A stretch of 64,000 nt of DNA, from assembly GCA_034440635.1 (NCBI GenBank), contig JAOTON010000767.1, positions 2,018,501 to 2,082,500 of the forward strand, in the 5' to 3' direction. Shown here piece by piece: positions 32,601 through 43,471 of the stretch. The notes under the pieces are model-generated. The model saw nothing but the letters and a program-made list of their open reading frames with translations. It was not told the DNA's origin and did no database searches. Position 1 is the first letter of the stretch. Every line of letters begins with the position of its first letter. The translations under genes were made by a program, and so were the position numbers. The stretch comes from Lepas anatifera. Taxonomy: Eukaryota > Arthropoda > Thecostraca > Lepadidae.

Positions 32601-35471
32601 GACTTTCGACCACTCACTTAACCTTCGTCATATCCTTTAAATAATCCAATTTAGCTTATGTTGGTACAGCCAACATGCTATCGCTAGCATCATCTGAAAT
32701 CTGGTGGTCTGGCAGCTGAAGTCTGAAGTCTTGGAAATTTGAAGTCTGTGCAGTCGCAGCATAGACCTTGTGGCCACGGTGGTAGAATGCTGGCCAGGAC
32801 AAGCTTTGAGCCCTAAGGTAAACAACGTTAAATCCGAAATTAGGACTTTTCATTTTCTAGATGTAGACATTCCCTACCCATAACATTCGATACATAGAAT
32901 CCATAGGATTTTCATACAATTACAGTAATATGTGCATTCATCTGAAAGCAACAAGTAGTGATGATTTCTGCAAGGACCTATCTTCTGGAAAAAAATGCAG
33001 GTGGGTGATATGGACAGAAAGACTTGCTGTTTTCGCTCTTCTTCAGTCCAAAACGCAACCTGCCTTTCAGATAAAACACTGAATATGCGTATGTCTTCAT
33101 CTATTTTGACAGCTAAGAGCAGCTGAAAATGAAGGACGGTACTCACAGTTGGAGCACATCTCCATGGGAAGTGACGCTTCATTGCCCTGAAAATGAAACA
33201 TAACACCAGGTCAGTTTGTGCATGTTTTGTTAGAAGTTCACAATCACATTCTGAGGCATTTCAGGCTTTACAATGATAGGTTAAAAACGACATTCTTGAC
33301 TTTCCTTGTGCACGAAAGCATGAGGAAGGATCTTAGTGGTCTCATTACATGAAATGGGAGGATGGGAACACCTCACAATGAAAATTCGCTGGCAAAAGGA
33401 TTCCAGTTTCAAGTTTTCCAATCATTCAGCTAGTGAAAATTCCCCATTGAAAAATTATCAGGACATTTTGGGTCTTCTTTTCAAACTGCTTGCTGTCTTA
33501 AATCTTTAAACAGTTATATCTCCATCTAATGTAGTTAGTATGATGAAATCAAACATAAGTACAACAATCAAACCCCAGTGTGCATAATGTGGCAAATTTT
33601 GACAATATTTGATTGGGGCAGCCTCTGAGCAGACCTAATGGGATGAGACAGTGTTTGCATGTATTTGATACAACAAACACTTATTAGTTTGACATAGCAT
33701 GCCTAACTAAAATCAACCTTCAGCATCACATGTCAAAAATAAATAAAAACAAGGCATTAGACCCACACATCAGACAAAGGCCGGTTCTGGGGAGTGAGTA
33801 GGGGAATGATTGGGTAATATGCACAAACGGCCCCAAATTCACAGGAAAAAAACCAAGCAACAGTGAACTTCCTGTGGATTTAGGGCAGTTAAGGGAATCT
33901 CGGGACATGGATTGACACTTGGGGCAGAACTGACCCATCACAGCAGCCATGGAGCCACCAAGAGTAAAAAATAGGTGAAAAGAAACAATTATTGTTTACT
34001 GAAATAGTGCTGGAGATCCAAATTATTGCAAAAGCATCATATTTGTCATTGGAGAGTGCAACAGGGACAGCAGATGAGAAAAATTTCTGCTTAGAGCAAT
34101 GTTTCTATATATATTATGGCTGAAAAGGTAATGGTTTTTCATAATATCATAATTAATAATATAGGTATTTAATGTCAGATTCAAATTCAAATTGAGATAT
34201 AGGATGAAAAAATGGATGGCAGCAAAATTCAAATTCAGCAAAAATTATACCCTGGTTGACAAGAAACTTTGCCCACAAAATTACTCTCCTTTCTGGTCAC
34301 AATTTGAGCTGCTCCAACCACCTCATTCATCTGTGCCCCACCTCATAAATTCTCCACACTTGAAACTATTTGAAAAGAATATATATACATATGTGATAGT
34401 GATAAAGTAGTAAAATATCACATGAAGTACCAGGGCTCACAACTGGGAAATAGTTGCATATCCAATCCACAAAATAATTGGATGCACTTCAACTTCCAAA
34501 TAAATGAGGATGAAGTAAATGTAGCACCTTGGTATAATTCCAAATTATGCAGGTTTCAAAGGCAGCCCAAGCTAAAAATAGTGGATATGGGCTTATTTCT
34601 GCTGTTAAATGGCTATTATACCCAATATTTAGTTTTATTTTGTTTTCCTCTGTTAGGTCTCCAAACCTGTCTGCTGTCATATTGGTCTCAACCAGGTGGT
34701 ATGCGTGATCTTGTGGCGACGGTATTTATAACTGTGTATTGTAGGACACTTACACTAAACAAATAATGACTGAATGTATTAAGAAGCCTTAAAGTCCTAC
34801 TAATACATTTTGCAGCATTTGGGGAAGATTCCTGTATCAATGAATGGCTGGTTGAATTTTGCTTGGACGCCTCCTGCTGCCACTTTCTGGCAATGCCTTG
34901 AGCCCGCACATGGACTGCTTGCTTTACCAAAAAAATGAGAAGGGATACAAATGAAACATATTTAGGCAAAAGGTTACCATTAGGAGCCCAAGTAACATCT
35001 AATAAATGTATTATATTTTCTTAATAAATCAAACGTATTTTGCATTTCAAAAGTTAATGAGGCAGGGTATACAAATATATTACCAACAGTACCAAAGGCA
35101 TGTTTAGCACACCAACATGGCTTTTAAAGACATCCAAGCCAAGAAAATTTGTCCTCACAGCTTACAGAATGTTAGCATTACATCACTTCTCTAAGATTAC
35201 TTCATGGAGTTATAAAATGACTGGAAAGGATGAAGTGAGTCAGATCATGGGAAAAAGGAAATTAACATTTTTTTCAAATAAATGGTAAATTCTAGGACAA
35301 ATAACATATGTGTCACTTGCTTTTTTAACATGCTTTATTACATAGCTATCTCAGTTTGAATCCTATTATGAAGGTGCCAAATTCCCTTTAAGAACACACT
35401 TGAAGTGGCACACAAAACAAAGATGGGGTCAAAGTTCAAAACAAGGCAGAACAATAAAAGAGACTCACCAT
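26630..35471 (-). CDS. CanB: Calcineurin regulatory subunit B, six coding exons
   Basis: This is the Ca2+-binding regulatory subunit of the cytosolic Ser/Thr phosphatase calcineurin; it binds and activates the catalytic A subunit. The exons are 35469-35471, 33147-33186, 31899-32075, 29993-30114, 29083-29205 and 26630-26677. All phases agree and give exactly 170 codons, the usual length. Gly2 after the initiator is the expected myristoylation site ([14 protein letters not shown]). EF-hand loops fall at residues 31-42, 63-74, 100-111 and 141-152, each with Asp first and Glu last, so all four should bind calcium. The end is [14 protein letters not shown], as in arthropod CanB. The intron after exon 4 has a GC donor. 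An FII element lies in the last intron and a 30-bp minisatellite touches exon 5. The gene looks intact and functional. A minus-strand AATAAA at 25711-25716 could be the poly(A) signal. Confidence 0.93.
27431..28469 (-). mobile_element. FII TTAA element, copy 4, in the last CanB intron
   Basis: 1039 bp, from TTAACCCTCGCCCCACCGGG to GGTGGGGCGCGGGTTAA, with both hairpins. It is very similar to copies 2 and 3 but sits in unrelated flanking sequence, so it is an independent insertion. In CanB orientation the element reads with its two-core end first. Confidence 0.9.
28470..29082. other. CanB intron 5 remainder
   Basis: Intronic sequence between the FII element and exon 5. No other feature is recognised. 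Confidence 0.6.
29083..29205 (-). CDS. CanB: CanB exon 5 (EF-hand 4)
   Basis: 123 bp encode [20 protein letters not shown], then [20 protein letters not shown] and Ser155. The donor is GTGAGT. The acceptor CCGGCAG lies directly against the 30-bp minisatellite, so the normal pyrimidine tract is replaced by repeat sequence. Confidence 0.93.
29211..29418. repeat. 30-bp minisatellite with E-boxes, 7 units
   Basis: The unit is about GCACCACGGCACGTGAGGGG plus CTCTGTCCCT. Seven units are 29 or 30 bp long. Six contain an intact CACGTG hexamer; one has CACGTA. On the CanB strand the last unit runs into the splice acceptor of exon 5 at 29206-29207. Confidence 0.93.
29993..30114 (-). CDS. CanB: CanB exon 4 (EF-hand 3), GC splice donor
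   Basis: The acceptor is GTTGGTGCAG. 122 bp encode [20 protein letters not shown], then [18 protein letters not shown]. The exon is followed by GCGAGT instead of GTGAGT; with CAG before it this is the standard context of a GC-AG intron. Confidence 0.92.
30115..31898. other. CanB intron 3
   Basis: Intron between exons 3 and 4. A few direct short repeats such as AAGGACGATGACGA (30363-30392) were seen. No exon or transposon is recognised. Confidence 0.6.
31899..32075 (-). CDS. CanB: CanB exon 3 (EF-hands 1 and 2)
   Basis: The acceptor is GGCCGCAG (short pyrimidine tract) and the donor GTGGGC. 177 bp encode [20 protein letters not shown], then [20 protein letters not shown], ending in VDFK plus one base of Glu74. 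The frame is open and conserved throughout. Confidence 0.93.
32076..35468. other. CanB introns 1 and 2
   Basis: Intron 2 (32076-33146) and intron 1 (33187-35468) are AT-rich and hold no recognisable coding sequence or repeat family. The first intron is the place where regulatory elements would be expected, but no specific site stands out. Confidence 0.55.
33147..33186 (-). CDS. CanB: CanB exon 2 (N-terminus)
   Basis: The acceptor is TTTTCAG and the donor GTGAGT (complement at 33141-33146). Forty bases encode [13 protein letters not shown] plus the first base of Phe15. Confidence 0.88.
35469..35471 (-). CDS. CanB: CanB exon 1: initiator ATG only
   Basis: On the minus strand the sequence reads GATCGCAATG|GTGAGTCTC. 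The ATG ends exactly at a consensus donor. Exon 2 begins GGC AAT GAA, so joining gives M-G-N-E. This explains why no ATG precedes GNEA in exon 2. The call rests on phase, donor quality and protein start. The 5' untranslated part upstream (about 35472-35560) is not delimited. Confidence 0.65.
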
Positions 35472-35984
35472 TGCGATCAGACGAAATATCAACCACAAAA
35501 GTAAATATTCCTCTGGTGGCTATTCCTCACCAGCTACAACGATCCTGACTAAACTTCTCAGGATGGAAGTACAGCTGCACCTGAAAACTGTTAACGTAGC
35601 AAATATACACTTTTCTGAAATAACAAAGACAATGATGTCCCTAATAATAATAATAACGATAAGTATCAGCAAGAACAAAATAACAAGACAAAAACACCAC
35701 AGCTGTATTATTATTAGCCGCCCTCGAGAAAAGCAGAGGAAGCAAGGGGTCAAGCGCAGCAGGAAGCAGCGATTATAGCTGCCGTAAGTGCGCAGTGAAC
35801 GCATCAACCGATATGTCCTCAATCTGGCATCATAAAATATGTTGTAGGTATAAGAAACCTTCAAGTATTCCTTTAGTGAGCTTTATGCTCTACATGTGTG
35901 CCTGTTCCGTCTCCGTCGAAATTGAGCGGAAGGTGCCTGAAATTCCGTATCTGATAGTCTGAGCCATAACAATAAAAATGGGAG

Positions 35985-36090
35985 GTCAAGGGGATGGGAA
36001 GTGCTTGCCTTCCGATCAATCCTGGTGCCCCTAGAAATGGTCACGGCACCCCCTAAAAGGTCGACAGTGCCCCGTGAAATGTCGCTTCTA
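35985..36090 (+). mobile_element. Fragment of the hAT-like MITE
   Basis: GGTGCCCCTAGAAATGGTCA, then CACCCCCTAAAAGGTCGACA and TGAAATGTCGCTTC repeat the body of the neighbouring intact MITE. Neither terminus is present. The intact MITE sits about 15 bp to the right. Confidence 0.6.
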
Positions 36091-36104
36091 TAAAGGGGGT
36101 GAGT

Positions 36105-36385
36105 CATAGGCGGATCCAGGGGGGCAAGGGGGGCATGTGCCCCCCCGATCGACCCTCGGCGCCCCCCTGAAAGGTCGATGGCGCCCCCTAAAATGTCGCT
36201 TCCCACCCCCCCCGGATGCGAAAGTCGGCGCCCACCGATAGGATTTGGTGCCCACCTGATAGCTTTTGCCGGTCATAAGTGGCGCCCCCTGGTCCGGATG
36301 GCGCCCCCCGGTCCGGATGGCGCCCCCGGGAAGGTGCCCCCCGGGAAGGTGCCCCCCCCGATCGGCAATCCTGGATCCGCCTATG
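36105..36385 (+). mobile_element. hAT-like MITE, intact copy
   Basis: Terminal inverted repeats CATAGGCGGATCCAGG and CCTGGATCCGCCTATG bound a 281-bp GC-rich body. It is flanked by the direct repeat GGGTGAGT (36097-36104 and 36386-36393). An 8-bp duplication and CA...TG ends are the signature of hAT elements. No transposase. This is the reference copy for the family in the window. Confidence 0.92.
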
Positions 36386-36554
36386 GGGTGAGTAGCCCTC
36401 CCCTCCATGCAAAGCACATATTGGCACTCCCGTCGTAAGCGTCGCCACCGGAAAGAAGTGAGGGAGCTAGCCAAACTACAACTACAAAGTCTCACTAAAG
36501 TCATCAAGGGACTTGTCACGGAGACCCCGACCCCACCACCCGAACGAACAACTA

Positions 36555-36774
36555 CATTGGCGGACGCAGGGGAGCCATTCCGGCCATGGCCCCCAAAAGT
36601 GCTAGAGGGGGCAAACTATCTTTTGGCCCCCCAAACGCCGGAAAATTTTTCGAAAAAGGTGTTTACACTAGGTCTGTAGAGCAAAAAATCTTCTTCCCAC
36701 CACCACCACCTCCCCCGGGAGGAGAAGCAGACTTAGGTTTGGCGTCCCAAAACTCGGGTCTGCGTCCGCCCCTG
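36555..36774 (+). mobile_element. Related hAT-like MITE subfamily
   Basis: Ends CATTGGCGGACGCAGGGG and CTGCGTCCGCCCCTG, length 220 bp. Flanking 8-mers AACAACTA and AGCAACTA match in 7 of 8 positions. The body differs from the CATAGGCGG family. Confidence 0.8.
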
Positions 36775-36879
36775 AGCAACTACCTCAATGGAGGGCTAAT
36801 TTAGAAGCCAAAGTTTAACGTCCCGCAAACCCAAGGAACGGCCACCCCGCCCTGGTCACCCTCTCACCAGTCAGTTGCC

Positions 36880-37040
36880 AGCCGACCTACGTCGGGCAAA
36901 CTATTGAGCGCCGGAGCGTCTCAGGGGAACCGATCCCAAGCCTGGACATGCACTGCCACTGCATGTGTCTGAGCAGCGGGCTGGAGCCCATCGCTCTACC
37001 AACTGAGCTACCGGGGGCGGTTCCCGACTTATGACTCCCG
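36880..37040 (-). ncRNA. tRNA-derived SINE
   Basis: On the minus strand from about 37020 the sequence reads GCCCCCGGTAGCTCAGTTGG then TAGAGCGATGGGCT, a near-perfect tRNA D-arm and A box, followed by a short anticodon-like stem. The T-arm/B-box region (GGGATCGGTTCCCC) is shifted and imperfect, so this is a SINE or tRNA pseudogene and not a functional tRNA. Confidence 0.55.
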
Positions 37041-37489
37041 TCATAGGATTTAGCACCCACCTGCAGGGGAGGAAAAAACCTCAAACCTGTCGCCAACCAA
37101 ATGTGTAACACTGAAAGCTGTCGCTTTTATTTGTTAAACATAGGTAATTACGAAAGCACACATAATGCGACAAGTAGTACCTATATTGATACAAAACAAT
37201 CAGGCAAAAACATTCCTGAATTCGCAATGAGGTTTACAGAAGATCACATAACTTATGAGTAATTCGGCCACATGCGTAAACGCTGCAGTTTTGTATAAAT
37301 ATTTTCTGTCGCACTTCATGATTTCAATGCCATTGGACGGTCCACGGTCTGTCGCTATCCCTGGTTGTTGAGTTGGTGGAGTTTTCCACCCCTGCCCACC
37401 TGATATATTTTTCGCTCAAAACTGGTGCCTTATTGGTCAGAATAATGCCCCCCTTGATCGGAAATTCTGGACTTTTCAAGGACGCGAAG

Positions 37490-38100
37490 TACCACCGTAC
37501 TTGGCACACCTTATCCTTGATCAATTCTGCAACTTTCCCAAAAAAATTAAGGTTGGGTCATCTCAGGTCAGGTCACCAGTGCAGGTCGAGTGATCTCACC
37601 TCAAAAGTTTTTAAGGTGGCATAAGTAAGAAATGCGTGAATCTGTCGGATTGAAACTTTTACCACATAACGGGCCCACCAAGTGCTGCAACATGTATTCC
37701 GGGATAATCATATCAATGATCCAAGGTCCATAGGCACATCCAGATGGGAGCAGGGGAGCACGTGCCCCCGATTTACCCTCCCGGTGCCCCCTGAAACAGT
37801 CACGGCGCCCCCTGAAATGTCGCTTCCCACCCTCCCCCTAGGAGGCGAAAATCGGCACCCACCGATAGGATTTTGCACCCATCTGATAGCTTTTGCCGGT
37901 CAAAAGTGGTGCCCCTCGGGCCGGATGGCACCCTCCGGAAAAGTGCCCCCCATCGGAAATCCTGGATCCGCCTATGCTAAGGTCAAGTAAGGAACATGAC
38001 CATGCATTGGAAACACATGGAAACACAGAAATTGGACTGTATTTGTGAAGATACAGCTGAGAATACCTTCATATTCTCTGAATCGTAGTATCCTGGGCTA
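37490..38100 (-). mobile_element. FIII TTAA element fragment, split by a MITE
   Basis: Read on the minus strand, 37490-37728 and 37977-38100 correspond to the FIII interior around 13820-14110: compare GGTTGGGTCATCTCAGGTCA at 37552 with the complement of 14025-14050, and CATTGGAAACACATGG at 38003 with CCATGTATTTCCAATG. Both termini are lost. A hAT-like MITE (37729-37976) is inserted in it. Confidence 0.7.
37729..37976 (+). mobile_element. hAT-like MITE nested in an FIII remnant
   Basis: Left end CATAGGCACATCCAGATGGG, right end CCTGGATCCGCCTATG. Flanking 8-mers CCAAGGTC and CTAAGGTC differ at one base; FIII itself has CTAAGGTC at this position, so the left copy has mutated. Confidence 0.88.
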
Positions 38101-38311
38101 GTTAGGATGTTATGAATGAGGTGTTAGGTGATGCTCATTCAAATTTTCAAAATTTTCACATAATTGTTGGCAGAGGTGGCTGCATCAACTCAATATGGGG
38201 GGTGCTTTCAAATGTGGATAATTGGATTGCATTCTTGGGTAGTGCAGAGACTGCTTACAGGACACCCAGGAGGACAAAATTTGATCTGCGCCCGATGATA
38301 GCTCATCACGC

Positions 38312-38549
38312 CATAGGCGGATCCAGGGGGCAAGGGGGGCACGTGCCCCCGATCGACCCTCGGCGCCCCCTGAAGGTCGATGGCGCCCCCTGAACTGTCG
38401 CTTCCCACCCCCCAGGATACGAAAGTCGGCGCCCACCGATAGGATTTGGCGCCCACCTGATAGGTTTTGCCGGTCATAAGTGGCACCCCTGGTCCGGATG
38501 GCGCCCCCGGGAAGGTGCCCTCCGATCGGCAATCCTGGATCAGCCTATG
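38312..38549 (+). mobile_element. hAT-like MITE, intact copy
   Basis: CATAGGCGGATCCAGG to CCTGGATCAGCCTATG, 238 bp, flanked by a perfect 8-bp duplication CATCACGC (38304-38311 and 38550-38557). Confidence 0.92.
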
Positions 38550-39330
38550 CATCACGCCGATAAAAAATTGTAGGGCCTCAGACCTGCTTCTCTCAAAGGA
38601 TCCTTAGCGAGGCCCCTGGGGCCTCGTCTCGGATAGTGACTCCGGAAACGTCCTCGGGGCATTGAGAGTTTTCGAATGATGCGCATCATGCCCTAGTTTG
38701 CTTTCACTTGTCCCTCGTTCAGCAGCTTTACATTTGTGAATTCGTGCTAAATTCATGATGAATACCTGATAGCATCCGATATACATGCTTGTATGTCCGA
38801 CACGGGTCGGGAGGCTCGTAACTGTTCTGCTAGCAACACTGGGGAACGTGAATAAATATCGTAACTCAAACTTTCTTTTATTATCGCCAGGTGTCTCAAA
38901 ACGTCGGGAATGCTGACACAGGCAGCTGCTCCTGAGCTATCGATTCGGCTCATAGATGTCTCTGGTGTCGCGGAAGTGGCGGCGCCGCGCCGGCGTCAGC
39001 GGCGGCTGCCGACAGCAGCTGGCGGCTCTTGTGACTCAGTCTGCGAGCGTTTGTACTGGAGGGTGTTGTTACGGTGGGTGAACGGTGATTGGAGCACCCT
39101 TGGGGACAGGTTGCGATCGTGTCGCTTGGTGAAGTGGTTAGACAAGAAGTGAGGTGGGCTGCTACCGTGGATATGCTCAGCTGATTAGACCAACCAGAGA
39201 TTCAGCGAGATCATTTTCCAGAGATGGAGCCCATTTTTGGGAATCATGGTGAGTTGGTTTGGCGTGATTTGTACTTGTTGGGATGTGACCACTCGTCTGT
39301 GACTTCGTGACTCGCCTGGAAAAGGCTTAC

Positions 39331-39450
39331 CTGGGTACTGGATTCCGATCCTGAGCTGTCGCTGCACATTTTTTTGATACGGCCATCCAGACATGTGGTC
39401 AGTATTTTCCCCTTATCCACCGGAACAAAGACGGACGCCGGCAGAATCAT
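39331..39450 (-). CDS. Candidate exon, product unknown
   Basis: From an ATG at 39450 a frame of exactly 40 codons (MILPASVFVPVDKGKILTTC, then LDGRIKKMCSDSSGSE) runs into a consensus donor, CAG|GTAAGC (complement at 39325-39330). An in-frame stop lies just upstream, so this would be a first coding exon, or an internal exon with an acceptor I did not find. The residue pattern is protein-like but I know no match. The AT/GC change to a CpG-rich block at 38960-39030 is downstream of it on this strand. Confidence 0.25.
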
Positions 39451-39997
39451 CAGGAATCAGGAACGTCCAGTATCCTGTTATCTGTGCTATCAAAAATTCG
39501 CGACAGGACATTTGAGCTGGTTCCGGGAAGGATTATCGTGGGTTCCTGCAGCTACGAACGAGCGAACTGATCGGTGGTTGCTGAACAAATGAAAGGCTTT
39601 GATTTGCTCAGCGTGCCGCTCGGCCCTAGCATTGAAAACGTATGTCCCATTTGTCCATTATCATCTAGCCAGATGGGCAGAAGTAAAAACACGTTCACGT
39701 TTTGTTGGACTAATCAACGTTGCAGTGTGGGTAGATTTGAGTGAATAATTTCTCCTTAGAGACATGTTTACAACCAGGGAGTTCGGGGGCCAGGTGGGCT
39801 CCCTAACTCCCTGGTTCGGGGCTCACCTCAACCTGAGGGGCTCACCCCCACCCACACCTTTTGAGATCAGGTGTTCCGCTCCCTCACTTTTCAAGAGCGA
39901 GAGTCGCCCCTCCCCCTCCTGGCAGCGCGATGCCCCCTGGCGTGCAATTATATTGTCTTCGCAGTACTACCTTGAGCCCGTGATTCCTCGCTCCTGG

Positions 39998-40109
39998 CAT
40001 AGGCGGATCCAGGGGCAGCAAAGTAAACACTTTCTTCATTGACCCTCGGCGTCGATGGCGCCTCCCTCGAAAGGTGTCCCCCCGATTGGCAATCCTGGAT
40101 CCGCCTATG
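39998..40109 (+). mobile_element. hAT-like MITE, internally deleted
   Basis: Both ends are present (CATAGGCGGATCCAGG and CCTGGATCCGCCTATG) around only 112 bp. The centre is lost, leaving a CCCTCGGCG fragment and CGATTGGCAAT. No matching 8-bp flanks. Confidence 0.85.
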
Positions 40110-41099
40110 GTTGAAACCCCTAATGTTATACCTATCAGAACTTACACCCTGACAACCCCAACGAAGCGAAACGTAGGGCCAAGTTCACGCATTTATTAAC
40201 AGATCACCGTAAGACCGTCAAAATGGTCAAGATACTGAAGCGCCCTTTACTGAAACTCCAGAGCACCCACAAAACTACCGAACCGACACCGATTTACGGG
40301 AGTATGTGTGGGTTTCTAATGAAAATATCTCATCAGATAGGTGGATTTAATTTTCCAATAGATCATCCATTGTGGAAGACGCCAGGAGAAAGTAAGATCC
40401 AAATCACACAGCTAGCTTGTTATGGAAATACGGCTAAATTTAACATCTTTTCCCCAAAGGGCAGTTCAGACTTGTTAGTCTCCATAGCATCGTATCAACT
40501 TGCCACTTAGTTTGAGAACCCTCAGTACCTGCTCTTTGGTTGGCGGTAATGTGGAACGGTGACGCTATCAGCAATCACGAACTGGGTATTGATTGCTCTT
40601 TATGTGGAGAAAGAAAACTGTGATAAATACAAAAACGAGGAGAGGAGCATGGGCAGCTTCAAATCCGGAATATGATCAATAAAACGCGTTCAAAAGACTT
40701 TAAACCTGTCGTGAAGCGAAGGCATAGTTACATTTATACCATTTACCCGAAAACAACTTTATATTGCTTTTCAGATTGCCACTTCGTCTTCATCATGGTG
40801 AGCACGGCAGAAAAACACAAAGTGTCTTTGTACTCCCAACTGTGATGATAGTTCTCTTTGAATCGCTCAAAACGAGCTCTTCACACGCAAGGTGCCTCGT
40901 CTCACCATGATCTTCGAAAGGTGTGGTGCCGGTTTCCTTATTCTAAAGCCTTTGTACCACTTGCTGGGATGCCCTGCACCGTTCCCCAGGCTGTGTACTT
41001 TTTTTTTTTCCCCTTTTTGGGGGAAAAATGCAGGTAGGCCGGCAGGTCCCAAGATACCTTTGGCAGGTCCTCCGATGCCACTATGAACCGGACCGGACT

Positions 41100-41960
41100 T
41101 ACGGACGCTGAGTCACGCCCAGTCGCCGTACCTGCCCTCTCTTCACCAACTGATTCGTTAGTGGATGAGTCAGCAGCCGCCCCAGGGGCTGCGGCAGGGG
41201 GCTGACACGCCGGACCGATAACGTGCTCGCCTGTTTGGTAGAGTGCTGCAGTAGCAAAGCAGCAGGAGCCTGGTGTAGGGAGGTCGTCCCCTGACGGAAG
41301 GACGCTGGGGTGTGGCGCAGGACTCCTGACTCTTGGCAGCAGGGTGGTGTTAAAGATGATGCTTCCCGGCCGAAGGACGCTGATGTATCGTGCGGAAACA
41401 GGAGCCGGGTGCAAAGACGCTGGTCTGAGCATGATTTAGACGGTCCTCTCACCACCGTAAACTTGGCATCTTTCCATTCTTGGAGCGGAGGAGCGGGCAC
41501 CTGTTCTTCCGACCTTTCTCTGTCAGCTGTAACGCAGTGTCAGAACAGACCACTCGGTGCCAATGTTCAGAAGAAGGCGTGGCGGGGCGGCGGCCGCCTT
41601 GCGCGCGTCCCTGCGTGCTTGCAGCGGCGGCGGTGAGGGGGCGCCGCCGGGGCCGATGTCCCGGCTGCGTGCGTGCGTGCTGGAGGGAGGGGACATCGTC
41701 TGCTGGCCTCGGTCAGCTGACCGGAGCGGGATCAGTGACCTGGCCGGGCTAGGTCTCGGGTGCAGAGCTGGGCGGAGCGGAGTGGTGACTGTTGCCCCGT
41801 GTCCAGTGCCGGGCGTTGTTAGCCGGGAGCCGGGCGATAGCTTCTGGTCGTCAGGGATCGTGTTGTCACCGAGGCCGGTCACGGGGTTGTTGGATGCACT
41901 AATGCGACACTCCAGGCGTAGCGACGTCACTCAGTCGCAAAACTGGATCAATCGCTAGAA
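41100..41960. other. GC- and CpG-rich block, function unknown
   Basis: Base composition changes to GC-rich with frequent CpG, and frames are open on both strands. None reads like a known protein. It may be a promoter-type CpG-rich region or old repeat sequence. Confidence 0.35.
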
Positions 41961-42384
41961 TTCTAGTCACAGCACGGGAACGAAACTTCACAAATATATC
42001 GGGAGAATCACTCAGCGAATAGCTCTCCTATTCTATTCGAAATCTTGGTCAAATGCCTTAATTATTCCTTGTAGCATGCAGTTCGTCCGCGTTTGGTTTC
42101 TTTCTTGATCTGACCATTGTACGAGTAGTGCAACATAAACATTTTGTCACGAGTCTGGACATCGTCTGTAACATAGGCTTTTCCGTGTATGTGACACCTT
42201 CAGAATGTCATAGCTGTCCACAGTCCTGCTTTATATTGGATGTATAATATATTTAACCGGACTGTGTACTCGGTATACCGGGTGTTATTTGGTATGCTAT
42301 CCTCGGGATAATGCATTCGATATTGCGATGGAAAATCTAATGATTTTCGGCCCCTGCTCCTTCCAATACAGATCTGTTCGTTGT

Positions 42385-42500
42385 TGGGCCGTCTGAGGGG
42401 AATGCGTGGCACATCGGCAGAACACCTGCCTTCTGAACGACAGATCCCTGGTTCATGTCCCGGCAGAGCCTTTGAATAAGTTTATCTGATCCCCAAATTC
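42385..42500 (+). ncRNA. tRNA-derived SINE
   Basis: GCGTGGCACATCGGCAGAAC resembles a polymerase III A box, and 31 bp later CCTGGTTCATGTCCCGGCAG resembles the B box. The intervening CCTGCCTTCTGAACGACAG is close to a tRNA anticodon arm. The 3' tail could not be delimited. Confidence 0.5.
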
Positions 42501-42599
42501 CTTTAATAGGATGAAAGTTTCCGATGCCATATAACCACGTCAGTTCATGCGTCTTTAAGCCCAGCAATTATCTAGACCTCTCCGGAAGCCTGGTTCACC

Positions 42600-43050
42600 G
42601 GTTTGCCCTCTAGTTGACGGGTGCCGGCCTTGAGGTATATGGGGGTGAGTGGCAGCTGTTGGCGGGGCAGCTTCGCCAGCCGGGTACCTGACGAGCCCTG
42701 GCCACGTGCCTCTCGCCACTGCCCATTGTGGGTGAGCGCGCTGAGCCGCAGCGGAGGCCGGTGCTGGGGAGCAGGTGGCGGGGAGCTGCCACCTGCTCCC
42801 CCTCCCCTCGTCAGCTGAGCGTCGCCAGCGGTGCGGTAACAGGCGGCTCGCGCTGACCACCAGCGCCTGAAAACGGAGCGGCGCCGCCGAGCGAGTGAAG
42901 ACGGCTCAGCGCCGAGGTGGCGATCGGCCACTGAGCCACAGCGGGAGTGGCCACGGCTCTGGTGGATACGGCCGAAGCACGGCGCTGGCGTCCGTAGCCG
43001 ACTGGACAAACGCTCAAGTGGACAGTGGATACTCTCGGTCAACTCACTTC
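42600..43050. other. GC-rich block, no recognised product
   Basis: High GC and CpG with a minus-strand frame of 156 codons lacking any family motif. Composition resembles the block at 41.1-42.0 kb. Confidence 0.3.
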
Positions 43051-43448
43051 TGAATATAAACCCGTGGCGAAGCCATTTTTGAAGTGAGAACTTTCAGGAT
43101 TCTGGATCGTTACGTGACACCTTTTCTTTTTTATCGAATGTTAAGATGTTAAAGGCATTGTACCTTGGACCTTGTTTAAGGACGCAAACACTGTCACGTT
43201 CGGCCTTTTGTGAACGCTAAATTTGTGGGAATCAAAAGCTATCATATTTTCATATCCATCTCTATCGTTCCCACTCCAAATCGGGGAAGGATGAAACACG
43301 GGAGTTTGTGGTATGATTGTTAAAGACTACCCCGACCGCTCTGTTCTCGGACAAATGGACGGTTTGTTTTATCTTGGCCAGCTGGGCCAGCTCACTGGGT
43401 GCAATTCTTGCTGCTGCCATAGCAGCATTAGGAAGCGATAGTTATTAT

Positions 43449-43471
43449 AATATATATATATATATATATAT
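43449..43471. repeat. (TA)n microsatellite
   Basis: Uninterrupted TA run, just beyond the 3' side of the LINE fragment at 43785-44215. Confidence 0.9.

Noticed and set aside
36088..36519. Gly/Pro/Arg-rich ORFs over 36.0-38.6 kb
   Set aside because: They follow the GC-rich bodies of the hAT-like MITEs and recur at each MITE copy.
36990..37040. Functional tRNA gene
   Set aside because: The D-arm is good but the T-arm is displaced and imperfect and no acceptor stem closes; better explained as a SINE or tRNA pseudogene.
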